DNA of 64,000 bases from Oryzobacter telluris (lineage in GTDB: Bacteria > Actinomycetota > Actinomycetes > Actinomycetales > Dermatophilaceae). The position numbers were made by a program, and so were the translations under genes. Shown one piece after another: positions 33,967 to 44,035 of the stretch. The stretch covers positions 3,100,001 through 3,164,000 of the forward strand of contig NZ_CP170723.1 of the NCBI RefSeq assembly GCF_043099285.1, written 5' to 3'. How positions within the stretch are numbered: the first letter of the stretch is position 1; every line of letters starts with the position of its first letter. Below the pieces are notes generated by a model. That model was not told where the DNA came from and ran no database searches. It saw only the letters and a program-made list of their open reading frames with translations.

Positions 33967-36086
33967 CCACCACGCTCGAGCCGGCCCCCGCTCCCCCTCC
34001 GGCCGCCACCAAGGAGGCACAGCCCCTCACCGTCACCGAGGCGCCGCGCCGCACCGGCCGCAAGCTCCTCGTCGTGCTGGCCCTGTGGCTGCTCGCGTGG
34101 GCCACGCTGCGCGGCAAGCAGACCCTGGCCCTGTCCAACGCCGACACCACCGGGCTGCACGAGTGGTTCAACGGGGTCCGCGACCAGGTCCAGCTGCTCG
34201 GGCGGGACAACTGGTTCTTCCACGGGGTCCTCGGCACCATCGCCGGCTGGCTCGACACCTTCGTCGGCGGGCTGCAGTCGCACCTCAGCTCGGTGACCCC
34301 GGGCGCCTACCTCGGCTGGCTCGGCGTCATCGCCCTGTTCGCCTGGATCACCTACGCCCTGGCCGGGCTGCGCTCGACGATCTTCGTCACCGTCGTCATG
34401 CTCCTGCTCGGCGTCTTCGGCCTGTGGACCTACGGCGTGGAGACCCTCATCATCACGCTCGTGGCCGTGGTCATCTGCACGGTCATCGGGCTACCGCTCG
34501 GCATCGCGATGTCGCGCAGCCGGCGGACCTCCGCCGTGGTCACCCCGATCCTCGACGTCATGCAGACGATGCCCTCGTTCGCCTACCTCACCCCGATCTC
34601 CCTCTTCTTCGGGATCGGCCCGGCGTGCGCCATCGTGCTGACCCTCATCTACGCCCTGCCGCCCCTGGTCCGCATCACCGAGCACGGCCTGCTCTCGGTG
34701 GCCGCGAACACCGTCGAGGCCGGCCGCTCGCTCGGCGTCACGAAGTCGCAGCTGCTGCGCCACGTGCAGCTGCCCATGGCCAAGCGGACCATCGTCGTCG
34801 GCATCAACCAGTGCACGATGGCCGCCCTGTCGATGTCGACCATCGCCGCGCTCGTCAACGGCCCGGGCCTCGGCAAGCCCGTCGTCGCCGCCCTCCAGAG
34901 CCTCAACGTCGGCGCCGCCTCGGTCGCCGGCCTGGGCATCGTCCTCATCGCGATCATGCTCGACCGCACGACGACCGCGGCCAGCGAGCGCTCCGACCCC
35001 TCGGGCACCGCCATCGCCGCGGTCAGCTCGCCCGGGGTGTTCCGGGGTCGCGTCCTCGTGCTCGAGAAGCTGCCGCGCTGGGCCACCGAGGACGGCGGCC
35101 GCGGTGCGGTCACCAAGCGGCTCACCCCCGGCGGTCGCCGGCTCGTCCTGGGCCTGCTGCTCGTCCCGGTGCTCGTCGCGGCCTACTACTCCACCCTGTA
35201 CCTCCAGCTCTCCCAGTTCCCGGACGTCTCCGAGGTGCCGGTGCTGCGCGAGCTGACCGCCGGTCCGCTGAGCGCCCACATCAACACCCTGACGACCTCG
35301 TTCGTCGACACCTTCTCCGGCGTCACCAACGGGTTCAAGAACATCGTCACCGCCGCGATGCTCGACCCCCTCCAGTCACTGCTGTCGAACCTGCCGTGGT
35401 GGGTCATGGCGCTCGTCCTGCTCGCGGTCGCGTACCTCCTGGGCGGCTGGCGGCCCACGGTCGTCACGGCCCTCTGCGAGGCCGTCATCTTCGGCACCGG
35501 CCTCTGGTACGACGCGATGGTCACCCTGACGATGACGCTCGTCGCCACGCTGCTCGTCATGCTCGTCGCCGTCGTCCTCGGCGTCGCGATGGGTCGTGGC
35601 CGCCGGACGGACACGGCGATCAGACCCTTCCTCGACGGCTTCCAGACGATCCCCGCGTTCGTCTACCTCGTCCCCGCCCTCGCGCTGTTCGCCGCCACCC
35701 GGTTCACGGCGATCATGGCGGCGGTCGCCTACGCCGTGCCCATCGCCACCAAGCTCGTCGCCGACGGCGTGCGCGGCGTCCCCTCGGCCACGGTCGAGGC
35801 CGCCCGCTCCACGGGGAGCACCCGCTGGCAGATGATCTCCAAGGTGCAGCTGCCCATGGCGCGCGAGGCGCTCGTCCTCGCCACGAACCAGGGCCTGCTC
35901 TACGTGCTGTCGATGGTCGTCATCGGCGGGATGGTCGGGGGCGGCAGCCTCGGCTACCTCATCGTCCAGGGCTTCGTCCAGGGCCAGCTGTTCGGCAAGG
36001 GCCTGGCAGCGGGCATCGCGATCACCGCCCTGGGAATCATGCTCGACCGCATCGCGCGGTATGCCGCCGCGAGGTACGGCCGGTGA
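33963..36086 (+). CDS. proW: Betaine ABC permease with two fused ProW domains
   Basis: The product has 707 residues, about twice a normal ProW. Two complete BPD-type permease domains are present. The first has PSFAYLTPISLFFGIGP and an EAA loop VEAGRSLGVTKSQLLRHVQLPM (about residues 170-340). The second has PAFVYLVPALALF and VEAARSTGSTRWQMISKVQLPM (about 520-700). A single chain could therefore form the whole membrane channel. The N-terminus adds a proline-rich cytoplasmic stretch and hydrophobic segments. The GTG start overlaps the ProV stop. Direction (uptake) follows from the ProX lipoprotein. Confidence 0.93.
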
Positions 36087-36163
36087 CGGGGCCGCCCCGG
36101 ACCCCGAGTCACCGTTCACCACACCACAACCCGCGCACCGCGGTCAGAAGAGAGGGACAGTCA

Positions 36164-37138
36164 ATGCCACGAGGAATCCTCCGGCTCCCGCTTGTCGCCG
36201 GCCTCACCACGCTCGCCCTCGGGCTCGCGGCGTGTGGGGGCGGCAACATCGACCAGAGCTCGAGCACGGGCGCGTCAGGAGGTTCCGGCGCGAAGTGCGG
36301 CGACCTGCGGATCGCCGTCAACCCCTGGACCGGCTACGTCAGCAACGCCCACGTCATCGGGTACGTCGCGAAGACCAAGCTCGGCTGCAACGTCACCTAC
36401 CCCGACGTCAAGGAGGAGGTCGGCTGGCAGGGCATGGCGTCCGGGTCGATCGACACCATCGTCGAGAACTGGGGCCACGCGGACCTGGTGAAGAAGTACA
36501 TCGACGAGCAGAAGGCCGTCATCGACGCCGGGCCCTCGGGCAACCAGGGGATCATCGGCTGGTACGTCCCGCCGTGGATGGCCGAGAAGTACCCGGACAT
36601 CACGAACTGGGAGAACCTGAACAAGTACGCCGAGATGTTCAAGACCTCCGAGTCCGGGGGCAAGGGCCAGCTCCTCGACGGTGACCCGTCGTACGTGACC
36701 AACGACGAGGCCCTCGTCGCCAACCTCAAGCTCAACTACAAGGTGGTCACCGGCGGCTCCGAGGCGGCGCTCATCACGAGCTTCCGCCAGGCCGAGAAGA
36801 ACAAGACGCCGCTGCTCGCGTACTTCTACGACCCACAGTGGTTCTTCTCCGAGATGAAGCTGGTCAAGGTCGACCTGCCCAAGTACACCGACGGGTGCGA
36901 CGCCGACGCCAAGAAGGTCGCCTGCGACTACCCGCCGTACACCCTCAACAAGCTGATCTCGACGAAGTTCGCCGACTCGAAGTCACCCGCCGTGGACCTC
37001 ATCAAGAAGTTCACGTGGACCAACGACGACCAGAACGCCGTCTCCGAGATGATCGCCAACCAGAACATGAGCCCGGAGGACGCGGCCAAGAAGTGGGTCG
37101 AGGCCAACCCGGACAAGGTCAACGCCTGGCTCTCCTGA
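36164..37138 (+). CDS. proX: Betaine-binding lipoprotein of the ABC importer (ProX/OpuAC)
   Basis: The product has 324 residues. The signal peptide ends in the lipobox LGLAAC (Cys about residue 24), then a GGGNIDQSSSTG linker. The mature domain has LRIAVNPWTGYVSNAHVIGYV, GSIDTIVENWGH and GWYVPPWMAEKYPD. Tryptophans suited to quaternary-amine cages are visible in NPW, ENW and DPQWFF. ATG at 36164 follows AGAGGGA, 77 bp after the permease stop. A stem-loop terminator follows the gene. Choline, glycine betaine or carnitine are possible ligands. Confidence 0.93.
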   Translation: MPRGILRLPLVAGLTTLALGLAACGGGNIDQSSSTGASGGSGAKCGDLRIAVNPWTGYVSNAHVIGYVAKTKLGCNVTYPDVKEEVGWQGMASGSIDTIVENWGHADLVKKYIDEQKAVIDAGPSGNQGIIGWYVPPWMAEKYPDITNWENLNKYAEMFKTSESGGKGQLLDGDPSYVTNDEALVANLKLNYKVVTGGSEAALITSFRQAEKNKTPLLAYFYDPQWFFSEMKLVKVDLPKYTDGCDADAKKVACDYPPYTLNKLISTKFADSKSPAVDLIKKFTWTNDDQNAVSEMIANQNMSPEDAAKKWVEANPDKVNAWLS

Positions 37139-37152
37139 GCCGGCGACACCTC

Positions 37153-37199
37153 CACGCGAGGGCCGCGGCCGCCTCCGGGCGCCGCGGTCCTCGTGCGTG
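37153..37199. terminator. Stem-loop after proX
   Basis: CACGCGAGGGCCGCGG (37153-37168) pairs with 37182-37199 with a 2-nt bulge and one mismatch around a 13-nt loop. It marks the probable end of the betB-betA-proVWX transcript, before the BCCT promoter. Confidence 0.6.
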
Positions 37200-37267
37200 C
37201 GGGGGCACGGCGCGGCCGCGGATCCGCCCGTTGACGTCCCTGTGTGGCCTCCATCACACTGCTGTGT

Positions 37268-37303
37268 GTTGTGCATGGCGCACATCGTTTCTCACAGCGC
37301 AAC
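37268..37303. promoter_or_regulatory. Tandem 17-bp boxes upstream of the BCCT gene
   Basis: Box 1 (37268-37284) is GTTGTGCATGGCGCACA; box 2 (37287-37303) is GTTTCTCACAGCGCAAC. The box starts are 19 bp apart, exactly as at betB and the dimethylglycine dehydrogenase gene. Box 1 matches the betB palindrome at 12 of 17 positions. They lie 14-50 bp before the ATG at 37318. Confidence 0.65.
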
Positions 37304-37317
37304 GAAGGGGACCGCAC

Positions 37318-38940
37318 ATGGCGACATCCGTGCACGACGACCTCGAGCAACAGCAGGCTGGACCACCGCGCAAGGGTGTCGACAAGGTGGTGTTCGGTGT
37401 CGCCGCCGGCCTCGCCCTCGTCTTCCTCCTCTACGGCGCCGTCGACAGCAAGGGCTTCGGCACGAGCACGGGCAGCGTCCTCAGCTGGATCACCGCCAAC
37501 TTCGGCTGGTTCTTCGTCCTCACCAGCGGCGGCTTCCTCATCTTCAGCGTCTTCCTCGCCGCGACCCGGTACGGCAACATCAAGCTGGGCGCCGACGACT
37601 CCGAGCCGGAGTTCTCCACCTTCTCCTGGGTCTCGATGATGTTCGCCACCGGCATGGGCATCGGCCTGATGTTCTACGGCGTGGCCGAGCCCCTGACCCA
37701 CCTCAACACCCCGCCGATGGGGATGGCCGAGCCGGGCAGCGAGGAGGCGGCCCACCTCGCGATGGAGTACACGTTCTTCCACTGGGGCTTCCACCCGTGG
37801 TCGATGTACGCCGTCATCGGTCTGGCCATCGCGTACTTCGCCTACCGCAAGGGTGGTGGCAACCTCATCAGCGCCGCGTTCCGACCCCTCCTCGGCAACC
37901 GGGTCGACGGCCCCACGGGCCGCGGCATCGACATCCTCGCGATCATCGCCACCCTCTTCGGCTCGGCCACCTCGCTCGGCCTGGGCGCGCTGCAGATCAC
38001 CGGCGGCCTGGCCGACGTCTTCGGCAGCAAGGGCTACGGCACGACCGCCGCGGCCCTCGTCATCGGGGTCCTCACCCTGTGCTTCGTCATCTCGGCCGTC
38101 AGTGGCATCGACAAGGGCATCAAGTGGCTCTCCAACGCCAACGCCGTGGCCGCGGGGCTGCTCGTCTTCTTCCTCTTCGTCGTCGGGCCGACCGTGTTCA
38201 TCATGGGGACCTTCACCGAGTCGCTCGGGGGCTACCTCACGCACCTGCCGACGATGAGCTTCCGCACCGGCGTCTTCGGCGGCAGCGAGTGGCTCAACGG
38301 CTGGACGATCTTCTACTGGGCCTGGTGGGTGTCGTGGACCCCCTTCGTCGGGATGTTCATCGCGCGCATCTCCAAGGGCCGCACGATCCGCCAGTTCGTC
38401 GTGTTCGTCATCGCGATCCCCTCGCTCGTGTCGTTCATCTGGTTCTCGATCCTCGGCGGCTCGGCCTTCGACCTGCAGCTGACCGAGGGCAAGGACATGA
38501 AGGCCCTCGTCGACGCCGGCCTGGAGACGACGCTGTTCGGGACGCTGCGCTCGTTCCCGCTCTCGTCGGTCACCGTGGTGCTCGCCGTGTTCCTCATCGC
38601 GATCTTCTTCATCACCGGCGCCGACTCGGCGTCGATCGTCATGGGGATGCTCAGCGAGAACGGCACCGAGGAGCCCCGCCGCTCGCTCGTCGTGTTCTGG
38701 GGTGTGGCCACGGGCGCCGTGGCCACGGTCCTGCTCATCACCGGCGGGGAGGACGGGCTCGGCGCGTTGCAGACGGGCGTCATCATCGTCGGCTTCCCCT
38801 TCCTCGTCGTCCTCATCGGGCTGTGCGTCTCGCTGTGGAAGTCGCTGCGGCAGGAGAAGTTCGAGTCGACCCTGCGCGGCCCGCTGCGCCGGACCGTCAT
38901 CGACCACCAGCGCGAGCGCCAGCCGGCCGACCGGGACTGA
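37318..38940 (+). CDS. BCCT-family choline/betaine/carnitine transporter
   Basis: The product has 540 residues with 12 hydrophobic segments. The family signature region is visible in MFATGMGIGLMFYGVAEPL and the substrate-cage tryptophan stretch is WTIFYWAWWVSWTPFVGMFIARISKGRTIRQF. The C-terminus is short and charged. It is a secondary transporter, sodium- or proton-coupled. A glycine motif GMGIG rather than GMGIGLVF-with-Met does not allow a firm ion call. ATG at 37318 has GAAGGGG upstream. It gives the island a second uptake route beside ProVWX, perhaps choline by one and betaine by the other. Confidence 0.94.
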   Translation: MATSVHDDLEQQQAGPPRKGVDKVVFGVAAGLALVFLLYGAVDSKGFGTSTGSVLSWITANFGWFFVLTSGGFLIFSVFLAATRYGNIKLGADDSEPEFSTFSWVSMMFATGMGIGLMFYGVAEPLTHLNTPPMGMAEPGSEEAAHLAMEYTFFHWGFHPWSMYAVIGLAIAYFAYRKGGGNLISAAFRPLLGNRVDGPTGRGIDILAIIATLFGSATSLGLGALQITGGLADVFGSKGYGTTAAALVIGVLTLCFVISAVSGIDKGIKWLSNANAVAAGLLVFFLFVVGPTVFIMGTFTESLGGYLTHLPTMSFRTGVFGGSEWLNGWTIFYWAWWVSWTPFVGMFIARISKGRTIRQFVVFVIAIPSLVSFIWFSILGGSAFDLQLTEGKDMKALVDAGLETTLFGTLRSFPLSSVTVVLAVFLIAIFFITGADSASIVMGMLSENGTEEPRRSLVVFWGVATGAVATVLLITGGEDGLGALQTGVIIVGFPFLVVLIGLCVSLWKSLRQEKFESTLRGPLRRTVIDHQRERQPADRD

Positions 38941-38954
38941 GCGACCGCACCGCA

Positions 38955-38995
38955 CGCGCCGCCCGGGTCCCGCTCGTCGGAACCCGGGCGGCGCG
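38955..38995. terminator. 14-bp stem terminator after the BCCT gene
   Basis: CGCGCCGCCCGGGT (38955-38968) pairs perfectly with ACCCGGGCGGCGCG (38982-38995) around a 13-nt loop, 15 bp after the stop. It separates the transporter from the dimethylglycine dehydrogenase transcript. Confidence 0.75.
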
Positions 38996-39046
38996 CGTGG
39001 GCGAGGTGTTGGCACCACCCCACGCATCTGCCAGACTGGACCTCGC

Positions 39047-39082
39047 GTTGCACATGAAGCATCGTGTTGCGTGATACGCACC
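39047..39082. promoter_or_regulatory. Tandem 17-bp boxes upstream of the dimethylglycine dehydrogenase gene
   Basis: Box 1 (39047-39063) GTTGCACATGAAGCATC matches the betB palindrome at 14 of 17 positions. Box 2 (39066-39082) is GTTGCGTGATACGCACC. The start-to-start distance is again 19 bp. A possible -10 (GATACGC region) lies in box 2, 25-60 bp before the ATG at 39108. Confidence 0.72.
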
Positions 39083-39107
39083 TGAACGACTCGGAAGGAC
39101 CCGCCCG

Positions 39108-41630
39108 ATGGCCGCTCTCCCCGCCTCCGCCCGCTGCGTCGTCATCGGGGCCGGCATCGTCGGGAACTCGCTCGCGTACCACCTCGCCGAGCTCGGCTGG
39201 ACCGACATCGTCCAGCTCGACAAGGGGCCCCTCCCCAACCCGGGCGGCTCCACCGGCCACGCGAGCAACTTCATCTTCCCGGTCGACCACTCGCGCGAGT
39301 TCGCGGACATCACCCTGGACTCGGTGCGCCAGTACAAGGAGCTCGGCGTCTTCACCGAGTCCGGCGGGTACGAGGTCGCCCGCACCGAGGAGCGGATGGA
39401 GGAGCTGCGCCGCAGGATGAGCAGCGCCAAGGCGTGGGGCATCCCCGCCGAGCTCGTCACCCCCGAGCAGGTCGCCGAGCGGGTGCCCTTCCTCGACAAG
39501 GACGTCATCATCGGCGCCGCGTGGTTCCCCACCGTCGGGGTCGTCGACAGCCTGCGGGCCGGCACGATCATGCGCGACCGCGCCATCGACAAGGGCGCGC
39601 TGACCACCGTGCCCAACGTCGAGGTCACCGGCATGGAGGTCGTCGACGGCCGGATCCGCGCCGTCGAGACCAACCAGGGCCGCATCGAGGCCGAGACGGT
39701 CGTCATCTGCTGCGGCGTCTGGAGCCCGAAGATCGCCCGGATGGCCGGGGCCGCCATCCCGCTGACCCCCGCGGTACACCAGATGATCTCGGTCGGCCCG
39801 TGCGAGGTGCTCGCCGAGCAGCCCGGCGAGATCAGCTTCCCGATCGTGCGCGACATGGACACCTTCTGCTACGAGCGCCAGCACGGCTCGGACATGGAGG
39901 TCGGCAGCTACGCCCACCGCGCCATCCTCTGGGACCCCGAGGACATCCCCTCCATCGAGCAGAGCAAGCTCTCCCCCACCGAGCTGCCGTTCACCGAGGA
40001 CGACTTCGACCCGCAGCTCGAGCAGGCCCTCGAGCTCATGCCCGAGCTCCTCGGCGACGAGCGCGCCGAGATCCGCTACGCCATCAACGGCCTGCTGTCG
40101 CTGACCCCCGACGGCTACCCGATCCTCGGCGAGACCCCCGAGGTCAAGGGCCTCTGGTCGGCCGCCGCCGTGTGGATCAAGGAGGGCCCGGGCACCGCCC
40201 GCGCCGTCGCCGAGTGGATGACGCACGGCAACCCCGAGATCGACCTCGGCCACTCCGACATCGCCCGCTTCCACCCCCACCAGAAGACCCGCGCGCACGT
40301 GAAGGCGCGCACCGGCGAGTCGTTCCAGAAGACGTACGGCATCGTCCACCCCTCCGAGCAGTACGAGAGCAACCGCGGTGTGCGCCTCGCGCCGATGCAC
40401 GCCTCGCAGAGGGAGCTCGGCGCCGTCTTCTTCGAGACCGCCGGCTGGGAGCGCCCGTTCTGGTACGAGAGCAACGCCGGGCTCGTCGAGAAGTTCGGCG
40501 ACGCCACGATGCCGCGCGAGCACGAGTGGGACGCGCGCTGGTGGAGCCCGATCATCAACGCGGAGCACCTGCAGCTGCGCGAGACGGCCGGCCTGGTCGA
40601 CCTGTCGGCGTTCGCGCTGTTCGACGTCGTCGGGCCGAAGGCGCTCGAGGCGGTGCAGCGGATCATCGTCGCCCAGGCCGACGTGCGCATCGGACGGGTC
40701 GTCTACACCCCGGTCCTCGACGAGACGGGCGGCTTCCGCTCCGACCTCACCGTCATGCGCCTGGCCCACGACCGCTTCCGCGTCGTCACCGGCGGCGCTC
40801 ACGGCATGGCCGACAAGAAGTGGTTCTCCGACCGCATGCCGGAGGACGGCGGCGCCGTCGTCGTCGACCTCACCTCCAGCTGGACCACCATCGGCGTCTG
40901 GGGGCCGAAGGCCCGCGAGATCCTCGCCGCCGTCACCGCCACGGACGTCTCGCACCAGGGCTTCCCGTTCGGCACCTGCCGCGAGATCGAGGTCGGCCCG
41001 CTGAGCGTCCTGGCCTCGCGCATCTCCTACGTCGGCGAGTACGGCTGGGAGCTCTACGTCCCGATGGAGTCCGGCGCCGCCCTGTGGTCGCGCCTGCTCG
41101 AGGCGGGCACGCCGCTCGGCATGGTGCCCGTCGGCATCGGCGTCTACGGCACCACGGGCCGCATCGAGAAGGGCTACCGCGCCTACGGCGCCGAGCTCGA
41201 CAGCGAGCGCACCCTGATGGAGACCGGCATGTCCCGCGCGAAGTGGAAGGACCAGGACTTCGTCGGCAAGGACGCCGTCGTGGCCCAGGCCGCCGAGGCG
41301 CCGAAGACCGTGCTCTGCTCGCTCACGGTCGAGGACCACACCTCGGCCAGTGGAGTGAAGCGCTACATGCTCGGTGGCGAGCCGGTCCTCACGCGCGACG
41401 GCGGCATCCTCACCGACGGCCACGGGCACCACCCGTACGTCACCACCGCGGGATCGGCCCCGAGCCTGGGCAAGCACGTCCTCATGGCGTTCCTCCCTCC
41501 GGAGCAGGCCGTGGTCGGCACCGAGCTGGCCGTCTCCTACATGGAGGAGCTCTACCCGGTCGTCGTCGCCGCGGCCGACGCGACCCCGCTCTACGACCCC
41601 GAGAACGCCCGCATCCGGGGGCTCGCGTGA
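39108..41630 (+). CDS. Dimethylglycine/sarcosine dehydrogenase-type FAD-GcvT fusion
   Basis: The product has 840 residues. The N-terminal DAO-type FAD domain has VVIGAGIVGNSLAYHLAELG (GAGIVG at 14-19) and STGHASNF, where H51 matches the covalent-flavin histidine of dimethylglycine oxidase. The C-terminal half (from about 430) is a GcvT/THF-binding domain with LVDLSAFALFDVVGP, ISYVGEYGWELYVP, GYRAYGAELDSERTLMETG and DFVGKDAV. It removes N-methyl groups oxidatively and channels formaldehyde to THF as methylene-THF. The overlap with etfB and etfA indicates a dehydrogenase using ETF and not an oxidase. It may act on both dimethylglycine and sarcosine; no separate sarcosine oxidase is in the window. 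Confidence 0.92.
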   Translation: MAALPASARCVVIGAGIVGNSLAYHLAELGWTDIVQLDKGPLPNPGGSTGHASNFIFPVDHSREFADITLDSVRQYKELGVFTESGGYEVARTEERMEELRRRMSSAKAWGIPAELVTPEQVAERVPFLDKDVIIGAAWFPTVGVVDSLRAGTIMRDRAIDKGALTTVPNVEVTGMEVVDGRIRAVETNQGRIEAETVVICCGVWSPKIARMAGAAIPLTPAVHQMISVGPCEVLAEQPGEISFPIVRDMDTFCYERQHGSDMEVGSYAHRAILWDPEDIPSIEQSKLSPTELPFTEDDFDPQLEQALELMPELLGDERAEIRYAINGLLSLTPDGYPILGETPEVKGLWSAAAVWIKEGPGTARAVAEWMTHGNPEIDLGHSDIARFHPHQKTRAHVKARTGESFQKTYGIVHPSEQYESNRGVRLAPMHASQRELGAVFFETAGWERPFWYESNAGLVEKFGDATMPREHEWDARWWSPIINAEHLQLRETAGLVDLSAFALFDVVGPKALEAVQRIIVAQADVRIGRVVYTPVLDETGGFRSDLTVMRLAHDRFRVVTGGAHGMADKKWFSDRMPEDGGAVVVDLTSSWTTIGVWGPKAREILAAVTATDVSHQGFPFGTCREIEVGPLSVLASRISYVGEYGWELYVPMESGAALWSRLLEAGTPLGMVPVGIGVYGTTGRIEKGYRAYGAELDSERTLMETGMSRAKWKDQDFVGKDAVVAQAAEAPKTVLCSLTVEDHTSASGVKRYMLGGEPVLTRDGGILTDGHGHHPYVTTAGSAPSLGKHVLMAFLPPEQAVVGTELAVSYMEELYPVVVAAADATPLYDPENARIRGLA

Positions 41631-42400
41631 CCAACGTCCTCGTCTGCGTCAAGCGGGTCCCCGACCCCACCGGCGAGGTCGTCCTCACCGACGACGGGCT
41701 GCGGGTCGACGGCCGCTACGCCGGCTACACGACGAGCCCGCACGAGGAGGCCGCCGTGGCCCTCGCGGTCTCGCTCGCCGAGGGGACCGAGGGAGTGGTG
41801 ACCGTGCTGTCGGTCGGCTCGTCCGACAGCCTCGAGCAGGTGCGCACCGCCCTGTCGGTCGGCGCGACCGATGGCATCCTCGTCGAGGCCGACGTGGACC
41901 TGCTCGGCCCGGTCGACGTCGCCGACGCCATCACCCAGGCCGTGCGGGCCCGTGAGGCCGCCGGCACGACGTACGACCTCGTCCTCCTCGGCAACGACGC
42001 CGCCGACACCGGCGACTTCCAGGTCGGGGTGCGGCTGGCGTACGCGCTCGACCGCCCGGTGGCGGCCGGCATCCAGACCGTGGAGGTGGCCGACGGCCGC
42101 GCCACGCTGCGCGGCGAGGGTCCCGACGGCACCGAGGTGTTCGACGTCGAGCTGCCCGCGGTCGTCACCGTCCTCGAGGGCGGGGTCAGCCCGCGCTACC
42201 CCAGCGTCATGGGGCGGATGCGCGCGAAGAAGGCGCCCGTGGAGACCATCGCGTGGGCCGGCACCGCGGCCGGGTCGGGGCGCCAGGCGCTCACCGTGCC
42301 CGAGGCGCCGCCGAGCCAGGTCACCGTGCTCGGCGAGGGGGCGGCCGCCGCGCCGGCCCTCGTCGCCGTGCTGCGCGAGCTCGGGGTGGTGTCGCGATGA
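41627..42400 (+). CDS. etfB: Electron transfer flavoprotein beta subunit
   Basis: The product has 257 residues. The start TNVLVCVKRVPDP is typical of ETF beta. LLGNDAADTGDFQVGVRLAYALDRPVAAG and the AMP-binding C-terminus KKAPVETIAW follow. It accepts electrons from the flavin dehydrogenase upstream. GTG at 41627 overlaps the dehydrogenase stop, and its own stop overlaps etfA (ATGA). The sequence looks like a pathway-dedicated ETF and not the general fatty-acid ETF. No ETF:quinone oxidoreductase is in the window. Confidence 0.92.
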   Translation: MTNVLVCVKRVPDPTGEVVLTDDGLRVDGRYAGYTTSPHEEAAVALAVSLAEGTEGVVTVLSVGSSDSLEQVRTALSVGATDGILVEADVDLLGPVDVADAITQAVRAREAAGTTYDLVLLGNDAADTGDFQVGVRLAYALDRPVAAGIQTVEVADGRATLRGEGPDGTEVFDVELPAVVTVLEGGVSPRYPSVMGRMRAKKAPVETIAWAGTAAGSGRQALTVPEAPPSQVTVLGEGAAAAPALVAVLRELGVVSR

Positions 42401-43353
42401 GCGTGCTCGTCCTCGTCGAGGTCGAGGAGGGGCGCGCGTCGCTCGTCTCCCGCGAGGCCCTGACCTTCGCCCGCGGCCTCGGGGCCGGTGACCTCCACGC
42501 CGTCGTCGTGGGTGCCGCGCCCGACGGGGTCGTCGCCGACGCCGCCGAGGCCGGTGTCGTGGCCGTGCACACCGCCGACGACCCGGCCCTCGAGCGCTAC
42601 GCGGCGGCCGCGTGGGCTGCCGTCGTCGAGGCCGGCGGGCGGGCGGCCCGGGCCGACCTCGTCGTGGCCCCGGGCACCGGCCGCGGCAACGAGGTGCTCG
42701 CGCACGTCGCCGCCCGCCGCAACCTGCGGATGGCCGCCAACGTCGTCGCCGTCGAGTCGCTGAGCCCGCTCGTCGTGCAGCGCCAGGTGGTCGGCGGGGC
42801 GGCGCTGGAGCGCGCGTCGGTCGACAGCCGGGTCCGCCTGATGTCGATGGCCGGCCACGCGGTCGAGCCCTCCCCCGCCGCCTCGCCCGGCGCGGCCACG
42901 GTCACGCCCTTGGCGGTCACCATCGACCCCAAGGACCTGCGGGCGCAGGTGGTGCGCACCGAGCAGCGCGAGACGGGCGACGCCTCGGGCCTCACCGCCG
43001 CGCGGGTCGTCGTGGGCGCGGGCCGGGGTGCCGGTGGGCCCGACGGGTTCTCCGGGGTCGACGCCCTGGCGACTCGGCTCGGTGGCGCCGTGGGCGTCTC
43101 GCGCGTCGTCACCTCGCTCGGCTGGCGGCCGCACCACGAGCAGGTCGGGCAGACCGGCTCGCGGATCGCCCCGGACCTCTACATCGCGTGCGGGATCTCG
43201 GGCGCCATCCAGCACTGGGCCGGGTGCGCGTCGAGCAAGACGATCATCGCCGTCAACACCGACCCCGACGCGCCCATGGTCACCAAGGCCGACTACGCGG
43301 TCATCGGCGACATGCACGAGGTCGTGCCGGCGCTGCTCGACGAGCTCGGCTGA
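42397..43353 (+). CDS. etfA: Electron transfer flavoprotein alpha subunit
   Basis: The product has 318 residues. The C-terminal FAD domain carries the family signature GQTGSRIAPDLYIACGISGAIQHWAGC and AVNTDPDAPMVTKADYAVIGD. The N-terminal domain is the variable lobe and contacts the partner dehydrogenase. It completes the dehydrogenase-ETF operon 39108-43353. Electrons would go to an ETF:quinone oxidoreductase encoded elsewhere. Confidence 0.94.
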   Translation: MSVLVLVEVEEGRASLVSREALTFARGLGAGDLHAVVVGAAPDGVVADAAEAGVVAVHTADDPALERYAAAAWAAVVEAGGRAARADLVVAPGTGRGNEVLAHVAARRNLRMAANVVAVESLSPLVVQRQVVGGAALERASVDSRVRLMSMAGHAVEPSPAASPGAATVTPLAVTIDPKDLRAQVVRTEQRETGDASGLTAARVVVGAGRGAGGPDGFSGVDALATRLGGAVGVSRVVTSLGWRPHHEQVGQTGSRIAPDLYIACGISGAIQHWAGCASSKTIIAVNTDPDAPMVTKADYAVIGDMHEVVPALLDELG

Positions 43354-43369
43354 GCCGCAGCCTTTCCCG

Positions 43370-43418
43370 GGGCACCATCGACCAGGAGGGCGATCTTGTC
43401 CCACAGGCGACGGTGCCC
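43370..43418. terminator. Weak stem-loop between etfA and the converging marC
   Basis: GGGCACCATCG (43370-43380) and CGACGGTGCCC (43408-43418) pair with one mismatch, around a 27-nt loop. It is the only terminator candidate in this 67-bp convergent gap. The long loop makes it uncertain. Confidence 0.35.
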
Positions 43419-43420
43419 GC

Positions 43421-44035
43421 TCAGCCCTCGCCGGCGGCGAAGGCCCGCACGGCGTCGGCGACCATCTGCACGGCGATGGCAGAGAGCAGCAGGCCGGCGA
43501 TCCGGCTCAGCAGGACGATGCCGCTGTCCTTGAGGACCTTGGCGAGCGGCGAGGCGAAGCGGAAGGTGAGGAAGACGACGAGCAGGGCCGCGACGAGGGC
43601 CGTGCCCACGGCGACGAGGCCGCCCGCGCCCTCCGCGCCCTGCACCGCGAGCATCGTGGCCACGATGGCGCCGGGCCCCGCGAGCAGCGGCGTGCCGAGG
43701 GGCACGAGCGCGACGTTGACGCCGGCATCCGCGTGCTGCTCGGACTCGGAGCCGGTGAGCAGCTGGAGCGCGACGATGAGGAGCAGCAGGCCGCCGGACG
43801 CCTGGAGCGCCGGCAGCGAGATGTGCAGGTAGTCGAGGATCCGCTGCCCGAAGACGGCGAACGAGGCGATGACGCCGAGCGCCACGAGGGAGGCGCGGCG
43901 GGCCGCGGCGGCCTTCTGCGCGGGCGGCAGGGGGCCCGTGAGCGCGAGGAAGATCGGGATCGCGCCCGGCGGGTCGAGGATGACGATGAGGGTGACGAAG
44001 GTCGAGGTGAACAGCGCGGCGTCGAACCAGCTCAC
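43421..44035 (-). CDS. MarC/UPF0056 family membrane protein
   Basis: The product has 204 residues with about six hydrophobic helices. Family landmarks are LIVILDPPGAIPIFLALTG, LLLLIVALQLL, LVPLGTPLLAGPGAI and GIVLLSRIAGLLLSAIAVQMV. The function is unresolved; the old multiple-antibiotic-resistance link is not supported for the family. The GTG start overlaps the PHP stop (GTGA), so both genes form one operon. Confidence 0.9.
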   Translation of the reverse strand: MSWFDAALFTSTFVTLIVILDPPGAIPIFLALTGPLPPAQKAAAARRASLVALGVIASFAVFGQRILDYLHISLPALQASGGLLLLIVALQLLTGSESEQHADAGVNVALVPLGTPLLAGPGAIVATMLAVQGAEGAGGLVAVGTALVAALLVVFLTFRFASPLAKVLKDSGIVLLSRIAGLLLSAIAVQMVADAVRAFAAGEG